From: Meira nashicola
Lineage: Eukaryota; Basidiomycota; Exobasidiomycetes; Exobasidiales; Brachybasidiaceae
Direction of reading: 5' to 3'
DNA: 64,000 nucleotides
Assembly: GCA_001600355.1 (NCBI GenBank)
Contig: BCJU01000001.1
Coordinates: 1,075,178 to 1,139,177 of the forward strand
Shown here: one piece after another, positions 42,080 through 52,525 of the stretch
Layout of the letters: every line of letters begins with the position of its first letter
Numbering within the stretch: position 1 is the first letter of the stretch
Notes under the pieces: generated by a model
Database searches by the model: none
Told to the model about the DNA's origin: nothing
Seen by the model: only the letters and a program-made list of their open reading frames with translations
Position numbers and translations under genes: made by a program

Positions 42080-42526
42080 TTATTTCAACCTGGTATAACC
42101 TCTTGAACTTGAAGCTTCAGCACCTGTTCTACCTCTGAAAACTTTTGGTTGAGATGCCATTGAGTTGAAAAAAGATTTACTTTTTGAAAATACTTTATTG
42201 AATCGAGCTTTATTTGCTTCTGAAATTGAAATTCCAGGTACACAACCTTTACATCTAAGCGGGCTACTATTACCACCACTACCGATAACCTCAAAACTTG
42301 CTGATGATGTACTTGCATGATGTGGCGGAGACTCAACAACAGAAATTTCATGATTCGCATTTTTATTTGCACCAACTTCTGCCCTTTTCCATGTTGTGAG
42401 GGTGGTTGAGTTAGGTTTATCCGATTCAATCTTTACGAGTAAAGGGTTGTCGATTAAGGTATTGACACTGGCAGATAATGTTAATGAAAACAGATTGAAA
42501 GATAAAATAATCAAGATTAAAATCAT
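42080..42526 (-). CDS. Small secreted protein (candidate), no known family
   Basis: A 148-residue single-exon protein. The N-terminus is a strong signal peptide (MILILIILSFNLFSLTLSAS, cleavage probably after SAS or nearby). The mature part is polar, rich in S, N and K, with only two cysteines (CKGC) and a basic C-terminal region. A Lys-Arg (TTWKRAEV) near residue 47 could be a Kex2-type processing site. There are no membrane helices beyond the signal and no GPI-like C-terminus. Small secreted fungal proteins of this kind include wall proteins and effectors; the sequence does not decide. It may be lineage-specific. Confidence 0.6.
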   Translation of the reverse strand: MILILIILSFNLFSLTLSASVNTLIDNPLLVKIESDKPNSTTLTTWKRAEVGANKNANHEISVVESPPHHASTSSASFEVIGSGGNSSPLRCKGCVPGISISEANKARFNKVFSKSKSFFNSMASQPKVFRGRTGAEASSSRGYTRLK

Positions 42527-43090
42527 TCTTAGATTAATAATGAAGAAGTTACTGATGAAAAGGTAAAGCAGGAGTAAATCTTTATCATATCGAGACTTTT
42601 AACAGGGAATATTCAATGACATTGCGTACCCTGCTGTCTTGAACTTTTGCAAGCCCCGAGATAATGATAATCTGATAATCAAGACAAATCATCCGACGCT
42701 CTATATGAAGATAAGACATTTCATAGGAATCATATAAAGAGCTATCCTCCTTTAAATCAATCCAAAATCTTTACAGCAGACAAGGATAGAATGTGCTTCC
42801 TTCCCGAATCCCTTATCTAGCAGCAGCCTTTGAACATTTTCACTCTGCGTGCGCCTGCGCGTAATGAATCTTTTGGTCAACGTCTTCCGACCTGTACAAA
42901 AAAAAAGGAAGAAAGAGGCGGCGCTAAGAGGGAGGCTTGCGTCTGTCAAACTCACGTGTATTTTTTTTCCTCATATGAACAGTGCTTTCCTAAGAAGAAT
43001 AGTTTACGTCTAGAGTCCAATTTTCGTGATTGCACATTGATCACATTTACCATCTCATTTCCACACTTTACCAATCAGCGCCCGAGCAAG
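42527..43090. other. Divergent intergenic region upstream of uS8m
   Basis: About 560 bases between the secreted-protein gene and the uS8m start. A longer frame upstream of 43091 is open but non-conserved. No other feature was recognised. Confidence 0.5.
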
Positions 43091-43675
43091 ATGGTAGTTC
43101 ACAGTTTGTTGAATATAATACAAAATGGAGCTCGTGCAAGATTACGTAGCGTTCCATTACCTTATACGAATGCATCTATCGGAATAGCGACAATTTTATT
43201 AGATCATGGATTCATTCATTCATTTACAAGAGGAACACGTAATGGACCTTCACCAGCAAACTTTTTACAAGCAAATGTTGGATCAAAAAGATTATGGATT
43301 GATTTGAAATACGGGAATGATGATCGTGCAGTTTTAGCACATGCAAAAACAATCAGTAAACCAAGTAGAAAGATTAATTTAAATTGTTCGGAACTTTTAC
43401 GTTTAGTTACAGGAAGAAGAGCGCAATTCATTAATCCTTTAGGTCTTGGAGAAATTGCAATAGTTCGTTGTGAAGTAAAAGAAGCTAAAGAAACAGAAGA
43501 AAGTCCAATAATACAAAAAGTAGTAGAATCAACTCAACAAACAATTGGAGAGAATTCTTCACAGACAACAACAAAATCAAACAAGACGAAGTTCAGAAGC
43601 GTGGAGAAATTCGTAGAAGCACGCGAAGCTGTTGGACGAGGTTGGGGAGGAGAAGTGATAGCAAGGGTTGGTTGA
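43091..43675 (+). CDS. Mitochondrial small-subunit ribosomal protein uS8m
   Basis: A 194-residue single-exon protein beginning MVVHSLLNIIQNGARARL. It shows the uS8 fold signatures ASIGIATILLDHGFIHSFTRG, WIDLKY, the TISKPSRKINLNCSELLRLVTGR segment (S-x-P-x-R of uS8) and a C-terminal LGLGEIAIVRCEV strand. A polar extension of about 50 residues follows and ends GGEVIARVG. It binds the central domain of the small-subunit rRNA. The open frame continues upstream to 42830, but the ATG at 43091 gives the expected family N-terminus, so the earlier start was rejected. Confidence 0.93.
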   Translation: MVVHSLLNIIQNGARARLRSVPLPYTNASIGIATILLDHGFIHSFTRGTRNGPSPANFLQANVGSKRLWIDLKYGNDDRAVLAHAKTISKPSRKINLNCSELLRLVTGRRAQFINPLGLGEIAIVRCEVKEAKETEESPIIQKVVESTQQTIGENSSQTTTKSNKTKFRSVEKFVEAREAVGRGWGGEVIARVG

Positions 43676-43792
43676 TCTCGCGCAATCAGAAATAAAAAGT
43701 ATCCAACAGCATGTATGTATTTGTACAATTAATCATTGAAATCTTACAGTGTGTGCTACGAAAGATGTGATTATCATTGATCATTATTCACC

Positions 43793-44659
43793 TCATGCAC
43801 CTCGAAGAGCATTGAATAACTCTTCTACCTCCCAAGCATGATGCCAGTATCGAACGTCACATTGCACTCCTCCTTCCGCTTTGATTCTTCTTTCTAATCC
43901 ATATCCTTTTCTTACAAGAGCGACATCATTCTTTCCCAATCTCAAAACAGGGCAAAAGTCATTCGATCCATCTCCTAAATAAATCAAACGATCGTAAGCC
44001 TCTCTTCCTTCATGTCTTTCCAAATATGCTTCTAATTCGTCTCCTTTACACATATTTGCACTACATCCAACCTTGCATGTATGTTGAGGTCCATCAGGCG
44101 AAACACGTCTGCGTAAATTTAACAATCCATTTGCTTCTACTGTGGCAGGATTGGTAACGATTTCAGTGAATAAGTCAAATGTGGGTGGGTATAATCCATT
44201 TGCCTAAAGTGATCATGTCGGACGACAGGTAAAGTCAGTATATGAGTCATAAAAAAGGATCCATCATATCAATTGTTATTACAAAATACTCACCTCCAAA
44301 ACTGTTTGTAGATAAACAGAGTTACTGTTAGATAACAAAAATGCTTCTGTTTTAGGTGATTGAGCACTCTTCAAAGCTTTTACACCACGAATCATTGCAG
44401 GATGTAAATAAAGTTTCTTTTGTGCTTCAATGATTTGTTGAGCATCTATACCTTGACCATGCAACTCCTTTAAAAGCATAGAACACATATCTGTAAATTG
44501 CATCGAACCTGATTCACCAATATCTTGAAATTTTCTTCGAAGTGGAAGTGAAAGACATTCGAATGTCCATCTATCCGTATCTGCATCTGCGAATGATTCA
44601 TCGAAATCACTAATGAGTAATTGCCTCTTTACAGGCGCAAAAGGAGCGGGAGCTGGCAT
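43793..44659 (-). CDS. HAD-superfamily phosphatase, PHOSPHO-type, two exons
   Basis: Exon 1 is 44659-44294 and exon 2 is 44203-43793; the 90-nt intron has GTGAGT and CTTTAG ends in phase 0. The 258-residue product opens with LLISDFDESFADADTDRW (DxDxS nucleophile motif I, close to the N-terminus). It has the motif II-like LLSNSNSVYLQTVLEANGL and the motif III/IV region LIYLGDGSNDFCP (GDGxND Mg2+-binding). The order and spacing match PHOSPHO1/2-like phosphatases (phosphocholine, phosphoethanolamine or pyridoxal phosphate), including a cysteine-bearing insert (CKVGCSANMCKG). The exact substrate is unknown. The ATG at 44659 is preferred; the upstream in-frame hydrophobic stretch looks like untranslated sequence. 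Confidence 0.9.
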
Positions 44660-45266
44660 GTTTTGAATGATTTGTAAAAAGGAAAAAGGACAGAATGATG
44701 TTAGCAAGAGAAGAAAGAGGTTTGACAATGCCCACGTTTTATGTATGTACCTTTATGCATGCTTAATATTTCAGTTTGGATCTTCTTTTTTTTTTTTTTC
44801 TCATTCCACTGCCGTTCAGTCCTCAAGTCCTGCACACGCCCGAATTCCATTCGACATCTTCTAGTCTACAGAATCAGAGTCTGTATCCACTACGCGCCTG
44901 CAAGACTTAAAATTAAAGCCTGACGCTTCTTCTTGCTTTGTTCGCTTCCAATTTAAGGAGCCCATTGAACCATCATCATTATGACATGCCGAGAAAGGTT
45001 TGCCGGATATTGAATGCAGACTAAGCCTACTCTATCATTCAAGTATGAGTGTATGCGTTACAATATGACCATTGACGTCTTGAAATGCGAATTTTACCGT
45101 ATATAAAAAGTGCAAGCGTATAAAAATCTGGGGTAAGGCTAATTCATTTATGCGCGTCTTAAACAACTCCACCACCATCTTTACATTTCAATCACAGTCT
45201 GCTTCTGGTCTGCTTGATATTATGCATTCATGATGATCAGCTATATTGAATGAAGTTTATAGGACC
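44660..45266. other. Divergent region between HAD gene and cluster regulator
   Basis: About 600 bases. It contains TATA-like TATAAAAAG (45102) and TATAAAAA (45119) upstream of the regulator. An AATATCCGG box on the minus strand at 45003-45011 matches boxes in the promoters of the catabolic genes. Confidence 0.55.
45003..45011 (-). promoter_or_regulatory. AATATCCGG box upstream of the Zn2Cys6 regulator
   Basis: The 9-mer AATATCCGG on the minus strand, 256 bases before the regulator start. The same 9-mer is at 52517 and (minus strand) 56710-56718. CGG triplets are the usual half-sites of Zn2Cys6 factors, so autoregulation is a reasonable inference. Confidence 0.4.
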
Positions 45267-47591
45267 ATGTCTGCTAGAATGAATCATGCTTCAACACGAC
45301 GACTGAATCCTTCTCAGCCTTCCTCAGATAGGTATATGCGAAACTCAAACAACTTGATAATTTCAGACGACATACCGACAACCGAAGATGATACGGAAAG
45401 GCCATCTAAACGAACAAAGCATACTACTAATAAACTTGCTTGCGTTCGTTGTCGAAATTTAAAAGCACGATGTGAAATGCAAATTCCTACAAATGGAAAA
45501 TGTATACGTTGTACTCGTTTATCATTTGATTGTGTTTGGGTGGAAAGTCAAAAACGTGGACGTAGATCGAAAAACGCGAGGTACGTAAAATGTGTTTATT
45601 GGAATTAACGAGTAGTAGCTAAAAATTACCATCCTTTTCCGCCTTACATCAAGTCTTCAATCCGATCATAACACCGATGAAAATGGTGTAGAAGACTCTC
45701 AGGATCGGGACAGATCTCAAGATACTGCCGAAAAGTTTACTTCGACTTCTCCAACGAGAGAAAATCCAGAGAGCGTGCCCTCTATTGGCTTAAGAACGTC
45801 GCCTCGTGCATCCTTTCAGACAACACATTTACCTGCACCTCAGCAAAACATTTCACAAAGAGGCATAATGAACGACGAATCTCCACTTGATCCCAGTCCT
45901 CACAGCACGTCTCAACGATCCTATACTTTTCAAGATTCAATACGGGAGGGTATCAGCCCACAGTCGGCTTTGCCAAGTCTTTCGATGATGGACCTTGCTC
46001 AAGCAAAAGAAAAGGCACTACAGGATCTCAATTCGGCTCCTAGGTCAAATTTGACAGAGCCAAGGCAAGTAAATCTCGACACTGTACCTGAAGCAGATCC
46101 GATTGATATGCATGTACTCAGCGAATTAGATGCTCGTCAATTATTCGATCACTATCATAAGAGTATGAATGGTTTTATCATCCTTCTCGATCCATTTCTT
46201 CATACGGTTGATTACGTTAGAAGAACGTCACCAACTTTATTCTCTACAATCCTTGCCGTTTCTGCGAAATTTATTCGACCACAACTGTACGACTCGTTAC
46301 TCATGCATGCAAAACAACTCGTAGGCAGAGGAATTATTGATGGAAAAGTTTCGATTGGACTTGTACAAAGTTTACTTATTCAAGTATACTGGAAAAAGCC
46401 AGATGATGCAAGTGCTTGGCTACGTGTTGGCGAAGCGATTCGAATGGGTTATCAATTACACTTACATCGTCATAGAACGGAACCATTACCAAAGGACGAA
46501 TATGAAGCTCGTTTGATTTTAGACAGAGAACGGACTTGGATAGATTTATGCGCATTCGATCAAACATTCTTTCTTCAGAGCGCAGAAGAGGAGGATGGAT
46601 TTCATCAAACATGTATGGTGCCTTTCTTTAAAATAAATGTGAAAGATTGGCTAAAAGAAACAAAACAGTACGGAGTAAAAGATGATTTAGAGCAAGGGGC
46701 AAATTTTGAATGGATAAAGATGCAAAGATTAAGTAGGGATATTCCTCGTGCAAAACCAGGAAATGCCCGTGCCCTTGGTCAGCATATTCGGGGTACTCTA
46801 GAAGCAGCTTATTTTCAATACATTGATCCGAGCTCTCCTGATGCATTCGAAATCGAAAGTCGACCCTGGATCCGGGTAAAGTATTGGCTTGCTGCTGCTT
46901 CTCTAGCTGTTTCTAGAGCTTTGTTGATGGCTATCGGTATTGAAGGTCATTTATTGGCCGATTGGGTGGTTGCATCGACCCTATTTGTTGATGCATTAGA
47001 AGTTGTTGCAAAACATGGATATATACAATATTGGCAAGATACACTTGGGATAACTTTATATTCGATGGGCGAATTTAGTGTAAAAATTTTCAATGATGTT
47101 CATCCTGCAACGCAAAAGTCTATCGTAGGTTGGCTCGAAAGAATTTATCAAGCTTGTGAACTTTGTGCGGATGGACAAACGGAATCAACTGCTGCTTTCA
47201 TTTCACGTTTCTTTCAACTTTGCTTGCGTGCTGTTTGTTCTCCGTCTCTACCTAATGTTCCCGAAACAACTTCTGTCAATAACACTCAAAGCACGGATCT
47301 TTTACAAAATGTATCATTAAATCAGGTGAGTGATACTTATACAAGTCTTAAAGGTGTTTCATCTATTGACCAGGTTATATATAGTCTCTTCCTTGGCTCC
47401 ATGGATCCCAAACACCCTCAAACCTATTTCATGATGCTTCTTATTGGTGAGTAGTATCTTATTTCTATACATTTCAGAAAGGGACAACTAATAAAGCTTC
47501 TATTATAAATATTAGGGAAGGTATTTTTCCAGGTGTCGCAACAGATTGGGGCTGGCTCTTGCAATCTCTCGAAAATCAAATCACTAATTAA
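45267..47591 (+). CDS. Zn2Cys6 (GAL4-type) transcription factor of the aromatic cluster
   Basis: Three exons: 45267-45580, 45654-47446 and 47533-47591. The introns are 73 and 86 nt; the second ends TTTTTCCAG and restores the tail VATDWGWLLQSLENQITN. The product has 721 residues. The zinc cluster at 59-89 reads CVRCRNLKARC...CIRCTRLSFDC (CX2CX6CX9CX2CX6C) and is flanked by basic residues. A fungal-specific TF domain (PF04082-like) follows at about 270-520 (LFDHYHKSMNGFIILLDPF, RVGEAIRMGYQLHLHR). It stands at the edge of the catabolic cluster and reads into it, so it is probably the pathway regulator; inducer unknown. The first intron's acceptor is AAG rather than CAG/TAG, so that junction deserves RNA support. 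Confidence 0.9.
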
Positions 47592-47854
47592 TATTGCTGT
47601 ATACTGAATACATATATCTAGAGTAAGAGAAGAATTATTGGATCAGGATTGACTTTCACAGTGCCTTTTATTTCAACCACCGGGTTGTTAGCGTGGGGAG
47701 AAACGGTGTGCCGTGTGTCTGTATGCCTTGACCGGAGTTTTTTTTTTATATCTACACTATTTAAAAAAGTTCCCCCACTCTTATTAATAAATATCCGTGT
47801 CGCTGTTTATGGTACGGTGTAATTTGTGGGGTAACGAAATTCTCCGGTTCAATG

Positions 47855-47866
47855 GCTTGCTTAGCG
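47855..47866 (+). promoter_or_regulatory. Shared 12-nt promoter element, copy 1
   Basis: GCTTGCTTAGCG, identical to 51570-51581 in the divergent SDR/EthD promoter. It lies 32 bases before the TATA box. Confidence 0.45.
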
Positions 47867-47886
47867 CCGACTCTGATTATGGTTAA

Positions 47887-47895
47887 TATAAAAGG
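47887..47895 (+). promoter_or_regulatory. TATA box of the tandem dehydratase gene
   Basis: TATAAAAGG, 80 bases before the start codon; the EthD gene has the same sequence at almost the same distance. Confidence 0.6.
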
Positions 47896-47966
47896 ACAAA
47901 CGATGATTTACCTATTTACCTATTTTGAAAAGGTCAATATCTGGATATACAATTTCACAATCAAAA

Positions 47967-50301
47967 ATGATGACTACTCTTCCACAAGCTGTTCCGTTTG
48001 GCATTTGTACACGTTCACTCGGTCGTTCTGCTGGCGGTCATTATATTCTGGATATTTTAGACGAATGTGCTAAAAATGGAATGTGGACGATCGAAGTTGC
48101 ATACGAATGTTTAGAAGTGGGTAAAAAAATATGAACTGTAAATTCGAGGGCTAGTACTTAACTTATTTTTTTTCCCCTTAATACCAGGGTTATGCTAAAA
48201 CTTTGAAAGGTTATGATGATCTGAAAGATGCAATTCGTCAAGTTGCTCGTTTGAGTAGTGAACGTGCACGATCATTAGGTCTAGTATTAACGGTATTAGA
48301 CGCATTTGAAAATTATGAAGGTTTAATTGATCGTTCAAAGCATCAAGAGCGCTTTGAAGAATTTCAATTTTGGATAGAAATTTGTGGTATAATGGGAATC
48401 GAATATATTCAAATTCCAGCTTCGTTCGATCCTACAAAATTACTTTCTAACGATCAAGATTTGATTATTAAAGATTTACGTAAAGTAGCTGATGCTGGAA
48501 ATTCCGTTATTCCGCCTATAAAGGTAGGTAAACAGGAAGATTTTCTTTCCTTATTTGTTTTACTAAACAGAACTCCTTAATTTTTTTTTTAGATTGCATA
48601 TGAGCCTTTAGGATGGAGTACTTTTGTTAAAACGTGGGAACAAGGATTGGAGATTGTCAAGAAAGTGAACAGACCGAATTTTGGACTTTGTCTGGACACT
48701 TTTCATATCGCTTCAAGATTATCACACAGTCCAGAAACTAAAGATGGATTACGTGAAGGAGGAAGTGTTGCTCTGAGGGAATCGCTTGAGGTGAGTTTTT
48801 ATTTAATAAAACGTTGCTTGATTCTTTAAACTTATACATCAGATTATATTCTTTTTATAATTAGCGTTTACATAAAGTAGATCGAAACGATATTTTTATA
48901 TATCAACTTTCAGACGGTGCTTTTCCACAATTAGACTTTAAAGGAGATGGAATCGATCCACTCTTTGCTTGGAGTAAACACGGTAGACCATTTCCTGGAG
49001 AAGGTTATTTTCCCGTCATGGAAATTTCACAAGCAATTTTTGCAACAGGATTTCGGGGACCTACAATTGTCGAAACATTTGAAGATGAAGGATTTAATCC
49101 AAGAAAGAGTCTTTTAGCAGAACGTGCAAATCGTGCTATAGGATCATGGGTACAACTTAGCAAATCACTTGGCCTTGCACCTTTTTATCCTCCTACACCA
49201 AAAGGTCAAAATAAACTTGGAACGTGTACGGTAAACATTGGAGATTATAAACACTTTTCATTAGAGGATAAACTTTATGCTTGTGCTTCTGTTGGTCATC
49301 AAGCAATCGATTTATACGAAGATGACTTTTTACATTATCTATCACTCATTCAAGGATCAAATAAACAAAATCTATGGGAACCAAATCTTATTCATCTTGC
49401 AGCAGCTAAAAAGATTGGTGATTTATGTGCTTCTCTTGGAATGCAAATTATTTGTTTTCAACCTTTAATCGATGTTGAAGGTTTAACAAAAGAAAAAGAT
49501 AGACAAGATACTATCGAAAAGGTGAAAGCATACTTTCCATACATGCGTGCTCTCCGCACAAATATAACATATATTACCACAAATCGATCTTATAATTTTG
49601 AAGAAAATACAGGAGATATAAAAACCATTGCCTCCGATTTAGCTTTATTCGCTGATCTAGCTGCGGAATATTCACGCCGTGATAATGGACCTTTACTTAA
49701 AATTGGATATGAGCCACTCTCGTGGGGATCTCGGATCAATACATTTGACAAAGCATGGGAAGCAATTCAATTAGCAGATCGTCAAAATCTTGGTATTGTA
49801 CTTGATACGTTTAATCTTCTTGCAGTGGAGTACGCTGATCCGTACAACTCAAACGGTCACGGTCGAATACATGATACACAAGAGCATTCCTTACACTTAA
49901 TTCGTAATCGACTTGCTCAACTTGTTAAAACAATTCCGGGTGACAAGATTTATGTAGTTCAAGTTGCAGATGCAAAATTAGTAGATCCAAAAATTCTCAA
50001 AACTCCAACTCCATCTGACGCAAAATGGACATCAGATCATGAACCTAAATATCGTCAATGGTCAACTTCTTATCGACTTTTCCCAAATGAACATTCTCTT
50101 GGTGGTTATTTACCCGTTAATGAATGTCTTGCTGCAATTTTAGCAACAGGTTATCAAGGCACTTTAACTTTAGAAATCTTTAATGATTCTATTCATGTTA
50201 ATCAGCCAGAAGTTGTAGCAAATCATGCTAAACGATCAATGATTGGAATTGAATCTTGCGTTGCAGAAGCAAAACAAATTAAAAATATGTACAAGAATTA
50301 A
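47967..50301 (+). CDS. Tandem-domain dehydroshikimate-dehydratase / sugar-isomerase-like protein
   Basis: Four exons (47967-48116, 48188-48523, 48593-48790, 48865-50301) join in frame to 706 residues. Two AP-endonuclease-2/xylose-isomerase-like TIM barrels follow each other, each resembling fungal 3-dehydroshikimate dehydratase (Qa-4/QutC). Barrel 1 (about 10-325) has YEPLGW (E166), CLDTFH (D197), YQLSDG (Q242) and VETFED (E298). Barrel 2 (about 348-700) has YEPLSW (E511), VLDTFN (D542), VQVADA (Q594) and LEIFND (E665). These match the divalent-metal ligand positions of the family, so both sites look active. Family enzymes dehydrate or isomerise cyclic ketones, for example DHS to protocatechuate or inosose dehydration (IolE). 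Known fungal enzymes are usually single-barrel, about 350 residues, so the fusion is unusual. The true substrate is unknown. Confidence 0.9.
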
Positions 50302-50345
50302 AATCAAATGATATTTCAGAGATTATCTATAAAGAAGGACTACTT

Positions 50346-51435
50346 TTAAGCCACAATATAACCAGCATCCATGGCAAAATCTGTGCCGTTACAATAATCG
50401 GAAGCGTCCGAACAAAGGAATAAAACTGCTGAGCCTACTTCATCAACTCTACCGAAACGTGGCCAAGGTGTTTGAGCTCTATAATTAATGCATTTAGTAG
50501 GATCGGAGCTGTTAAAAAAAGATAAACTATGTAAGCACTGATAAAAGATTTTAAAAGATAAGAAAACAACTCACAGTTCCTTTGCGTTTAAAGCTGTAGC
50601 AATTATACCGGGTGAAACGGTAATACACTTTATTCCTTCACGACCATAATCAACTGCAAGTGACCTATTAAGAGCTACAAGAGCTCCTTTTGTGGTACAA
50701 TAAGGCGCTTTATCTGGTGCACCATGATGAGCTGCATTTGAAGAAATTGTAATAATTGTTCCTCTTGTACTTCCTTCACGAGCTTCTTGAGATAACATTG
50801 TTGGCATAACTGCTTTTACACCTAAAAATACTGCTGTAAGATTGATGTTCATAATCAAATTCCATTGTGCTAAACTGCATTCATGAAGAGGTCCAACTTT
50901 GCCTAAAATACCTGCATTGTTGACCAGACTAATTAAAAGAAAGAAGAAGATCAGTAAAAATGTTTTTCTTTATAACATTTTTGCTAAGGAACTTACATAT
51001 CGATTCGCCCATTGATAGCCATAGCAGCTTCAACAGCACATTCCCACGTTTCTTCTCTTGAGACATCGCCTTGAACGAATGCAGAATGTACATTGTATAC
51101 TTCTCGAACGTGGTCAATTGTAAGAGCTTCGTGTTTAATTGTACCCTGTTAAAGTTAAATGAATATATGTAATTGTTAGTATATATATAGACCATATAAA
51201 ACTTTATAAAACTCACATTTACAGGTCCAGGAAGTAAGTCAACTCCAACAACTAGTTTTAAAGATAAAGGATAAATATTAATATTCTTATATTTCTACAA
51301 AGGTAAACGCGCTATAGCATACTCACTGTTTACCCCAGCTTGTGCTAAAGATATTGCAATCGCTCGACCATTACCTGTTGATGAGCCTGTAACGATGGCA
51401 GTTCTTCCACTTAGATCATAAGGTGCCTTCATCAT
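50346..51435 (-). CDS. Short-chain dehydrogenase/reductase (SDR), five exons
   Basis: Exons 51435-51327, 51251-51217, 51145-50997, 50928-50575 and 50508-50346 join in frame to 269 residues, the classical SDR length. Seen: TGSSTGNG at 16-23 (TGxxxGxG cofactor loop), NNAG at 101-104, Ser in TISSNAA (about 160) and YCTTK at 174-178 (catalytic Tyr and Lys). The C-terminus GTDFAMDAGYIVA is typical of the family. An Asp (GVDLLPG) after the second strand suggests NAD(H) rather than NADP(H). It is divergent from the EthD gene over 286 bases, implying co-regulation. It probably oxidises a secondary alcohol of the pathway substrate; this is an inference from context. Confidence 0.93.
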
Positions 51436-51721
51436 GTTAGCATAAAATTGATTTGGAGAAAAGAGAAGAGAGACTATAATAAGAAGCTTATTATAAATGC
51501 TTTCTACAATATCATTTACCCCACGCCGAAGCATAATAATCTGGAGAAATTATCCGTGTTGGAAATAAAGCTTGCTTAGCGTAATTTCTTAAATTTCCGT
51601 ATATACTTCTTCCGACTCCGGCTAAGGCTAATATCGTACTAGAAGGAAGATATAAAAGGAAGGTGTTGATTAAGGTCTTATTTTAAATTTATTTCTCAAT
51701 CACTAAAACAAGAAAGGAAAA
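51436..51721. promoter_or_regulatory. Divergent SDR/EthD promoter
   Basis: 286 bases. It contains AAATTATCCGTGTT (51547-51560), the 12-nt GCTTGCTTAGCG (51570-51581), TTTCCGTATA (51594-51603, repeated at 52503-52512) and GACTCCGG (about 51614). A TATA box TATAAAAGG (51651-51659) lies 71 bases before the EthD start. Confidence 0.6.
51570..51581 (+). promoter_or_regulatory. Shared 12-nt promoter element, copy 2
   Basis: GCTTGCTTAGCG, identical to 47855-47866. It sits 18 bases after an ATCCGTGT box and about 80 bases before the TATA box. Confidence 0.45.
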
Positions 51722-52239
51722 ATGACTTTTACCGTTCTTATCACAGTTTGGCGTAAACCTGGAATGACGATGAAGGAATTTTATGATCATTACGAGAATG
51801 TACATATGCCTTTAATTCGTGATTTAGCAGGTGACAAGATTCCAATAAGTCATAATCGATTATACGTAGAACGTAATGGACCTAATCTAGAAGAACGTAT
51901 GGTTCAACCTTCAGAATGCGGAGATGGAATTGATTATGATGCAGTAGCAGAATTAAACTTTAAGGATGAAGAACACAATTTAGCTTATTGGAAAATACTT
52001 TATCGTCCAGAAGCTCAAGGTAGATTAACTGAAGATGAATATAAATTCATGGATCGTTCAAAACTTCGTATCGTTTCTATGTACAAAAAGGAACTGATGA
52101 TTCGAAAGTGAGTAATTTATAATTAGATAATGTTGAAGAGACACTAACCGTTCACCTTTATCTTTTTTTTAGCGACTTCCATTCTGGAACAGATAGCGTA
52201 CAAGAATATCCCTTCCTCCCACACGGAAAATTTGCTTGA
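51722..52239 (+). CDS. EthD-type dimeric alpha+beta barrel protein
   Basis: Exons 51722-52107 and 52173-52239, split by a 65-nt intron (GTGAGT...TTTTTTAG) in phase 2, give 150 residues. The N-terminal strand VLITVWRKPGMTMKEFYDHYENVHMPLIRDL is the EthD/ferredoxin-like signature (KPG-x(3,6)-F-x(2)-HY...H-x-P). Proteins of this fold act as small isomerases, decarboxylases, ring-modifying enzymes or electron-transfer helpers in aromatic pathways. Which one applies here cannot be read from sequence. The conserved His residues (DHYENVH) could be catalytic. It shares a promoter with the SDR and sits between it and the transporter. Confidence 0.9.
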
Positions 52240-52515
52240 GATATTAATAATTATATATCGATATGTATGTATCAAAAAAAATAATAAATTCTTTCTTCAT
52301 TATTTATCATTCGTGAGATTATTAAGCTATAAATATTCCGACTGACATCTACATCAATGCGAGCGAGACATAAGGCATGAAGACACCACACTCTCTCAGA
52401 TTGTGTATTATTAAAAAATACTGTATTTTAGAAGGTAATTCAATCTCTACACCAAAGGCACACCTACACCACTACCATATTTTCCGGTGTAAGATTATTT
52501 TATTTCCGTATAGAA

Positions 52516-52525
52516 AAATATCCGG
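52516..52525 (+). promoter_or_regulatory. AAATATCCGG box
   Basis: The 10-mer also occurs inverted at 56710-56719, and its last nine bases occur inverted at 45003-45011. Candidate half-site of the cluster's Zn2Cys6 factor. Confidence 0.45.

Larger units (their letters stand above)
47592..47966. promoter_or_regulatory. Promoter of the tandem dehydratase gene
   Basis: About 375 bases. It contains ATATCCGTGT (47791-47800), TTCTCCGG (within 47840-47847), a 12-nt GCTTGCTTAGCG (47855-47866, also in the SDR/EthD promoter) and a TATA box TATAAAAGG (47887-47895) 80 bases before the start codon. Confidence 0.55.

Noticed and set aside
42830..43090. Upstream 87-codon extension of the uS8m frame
   Set aside because: The family N-terminus starts at 43091, and the extension is Cys/Phe-rich and non-conserved.
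47326..47373. Possible extra 48-nt intron in the Zn2Cys6 factor (GTGAGT...GACCAG)
   Set aside because: It keeps frame either way, but 48 nt is shorter than nearly all others and the retained residues read as normal protein; left as coding, RNA could decide.
48117..48187. Alternative donor GTAAAA three bases into GTGGGT in the tandem dehydratase gene
   Set aside because: It breaks the frame with exon 2; GTGGGT gives the continuous CLE-GYAKTL join.
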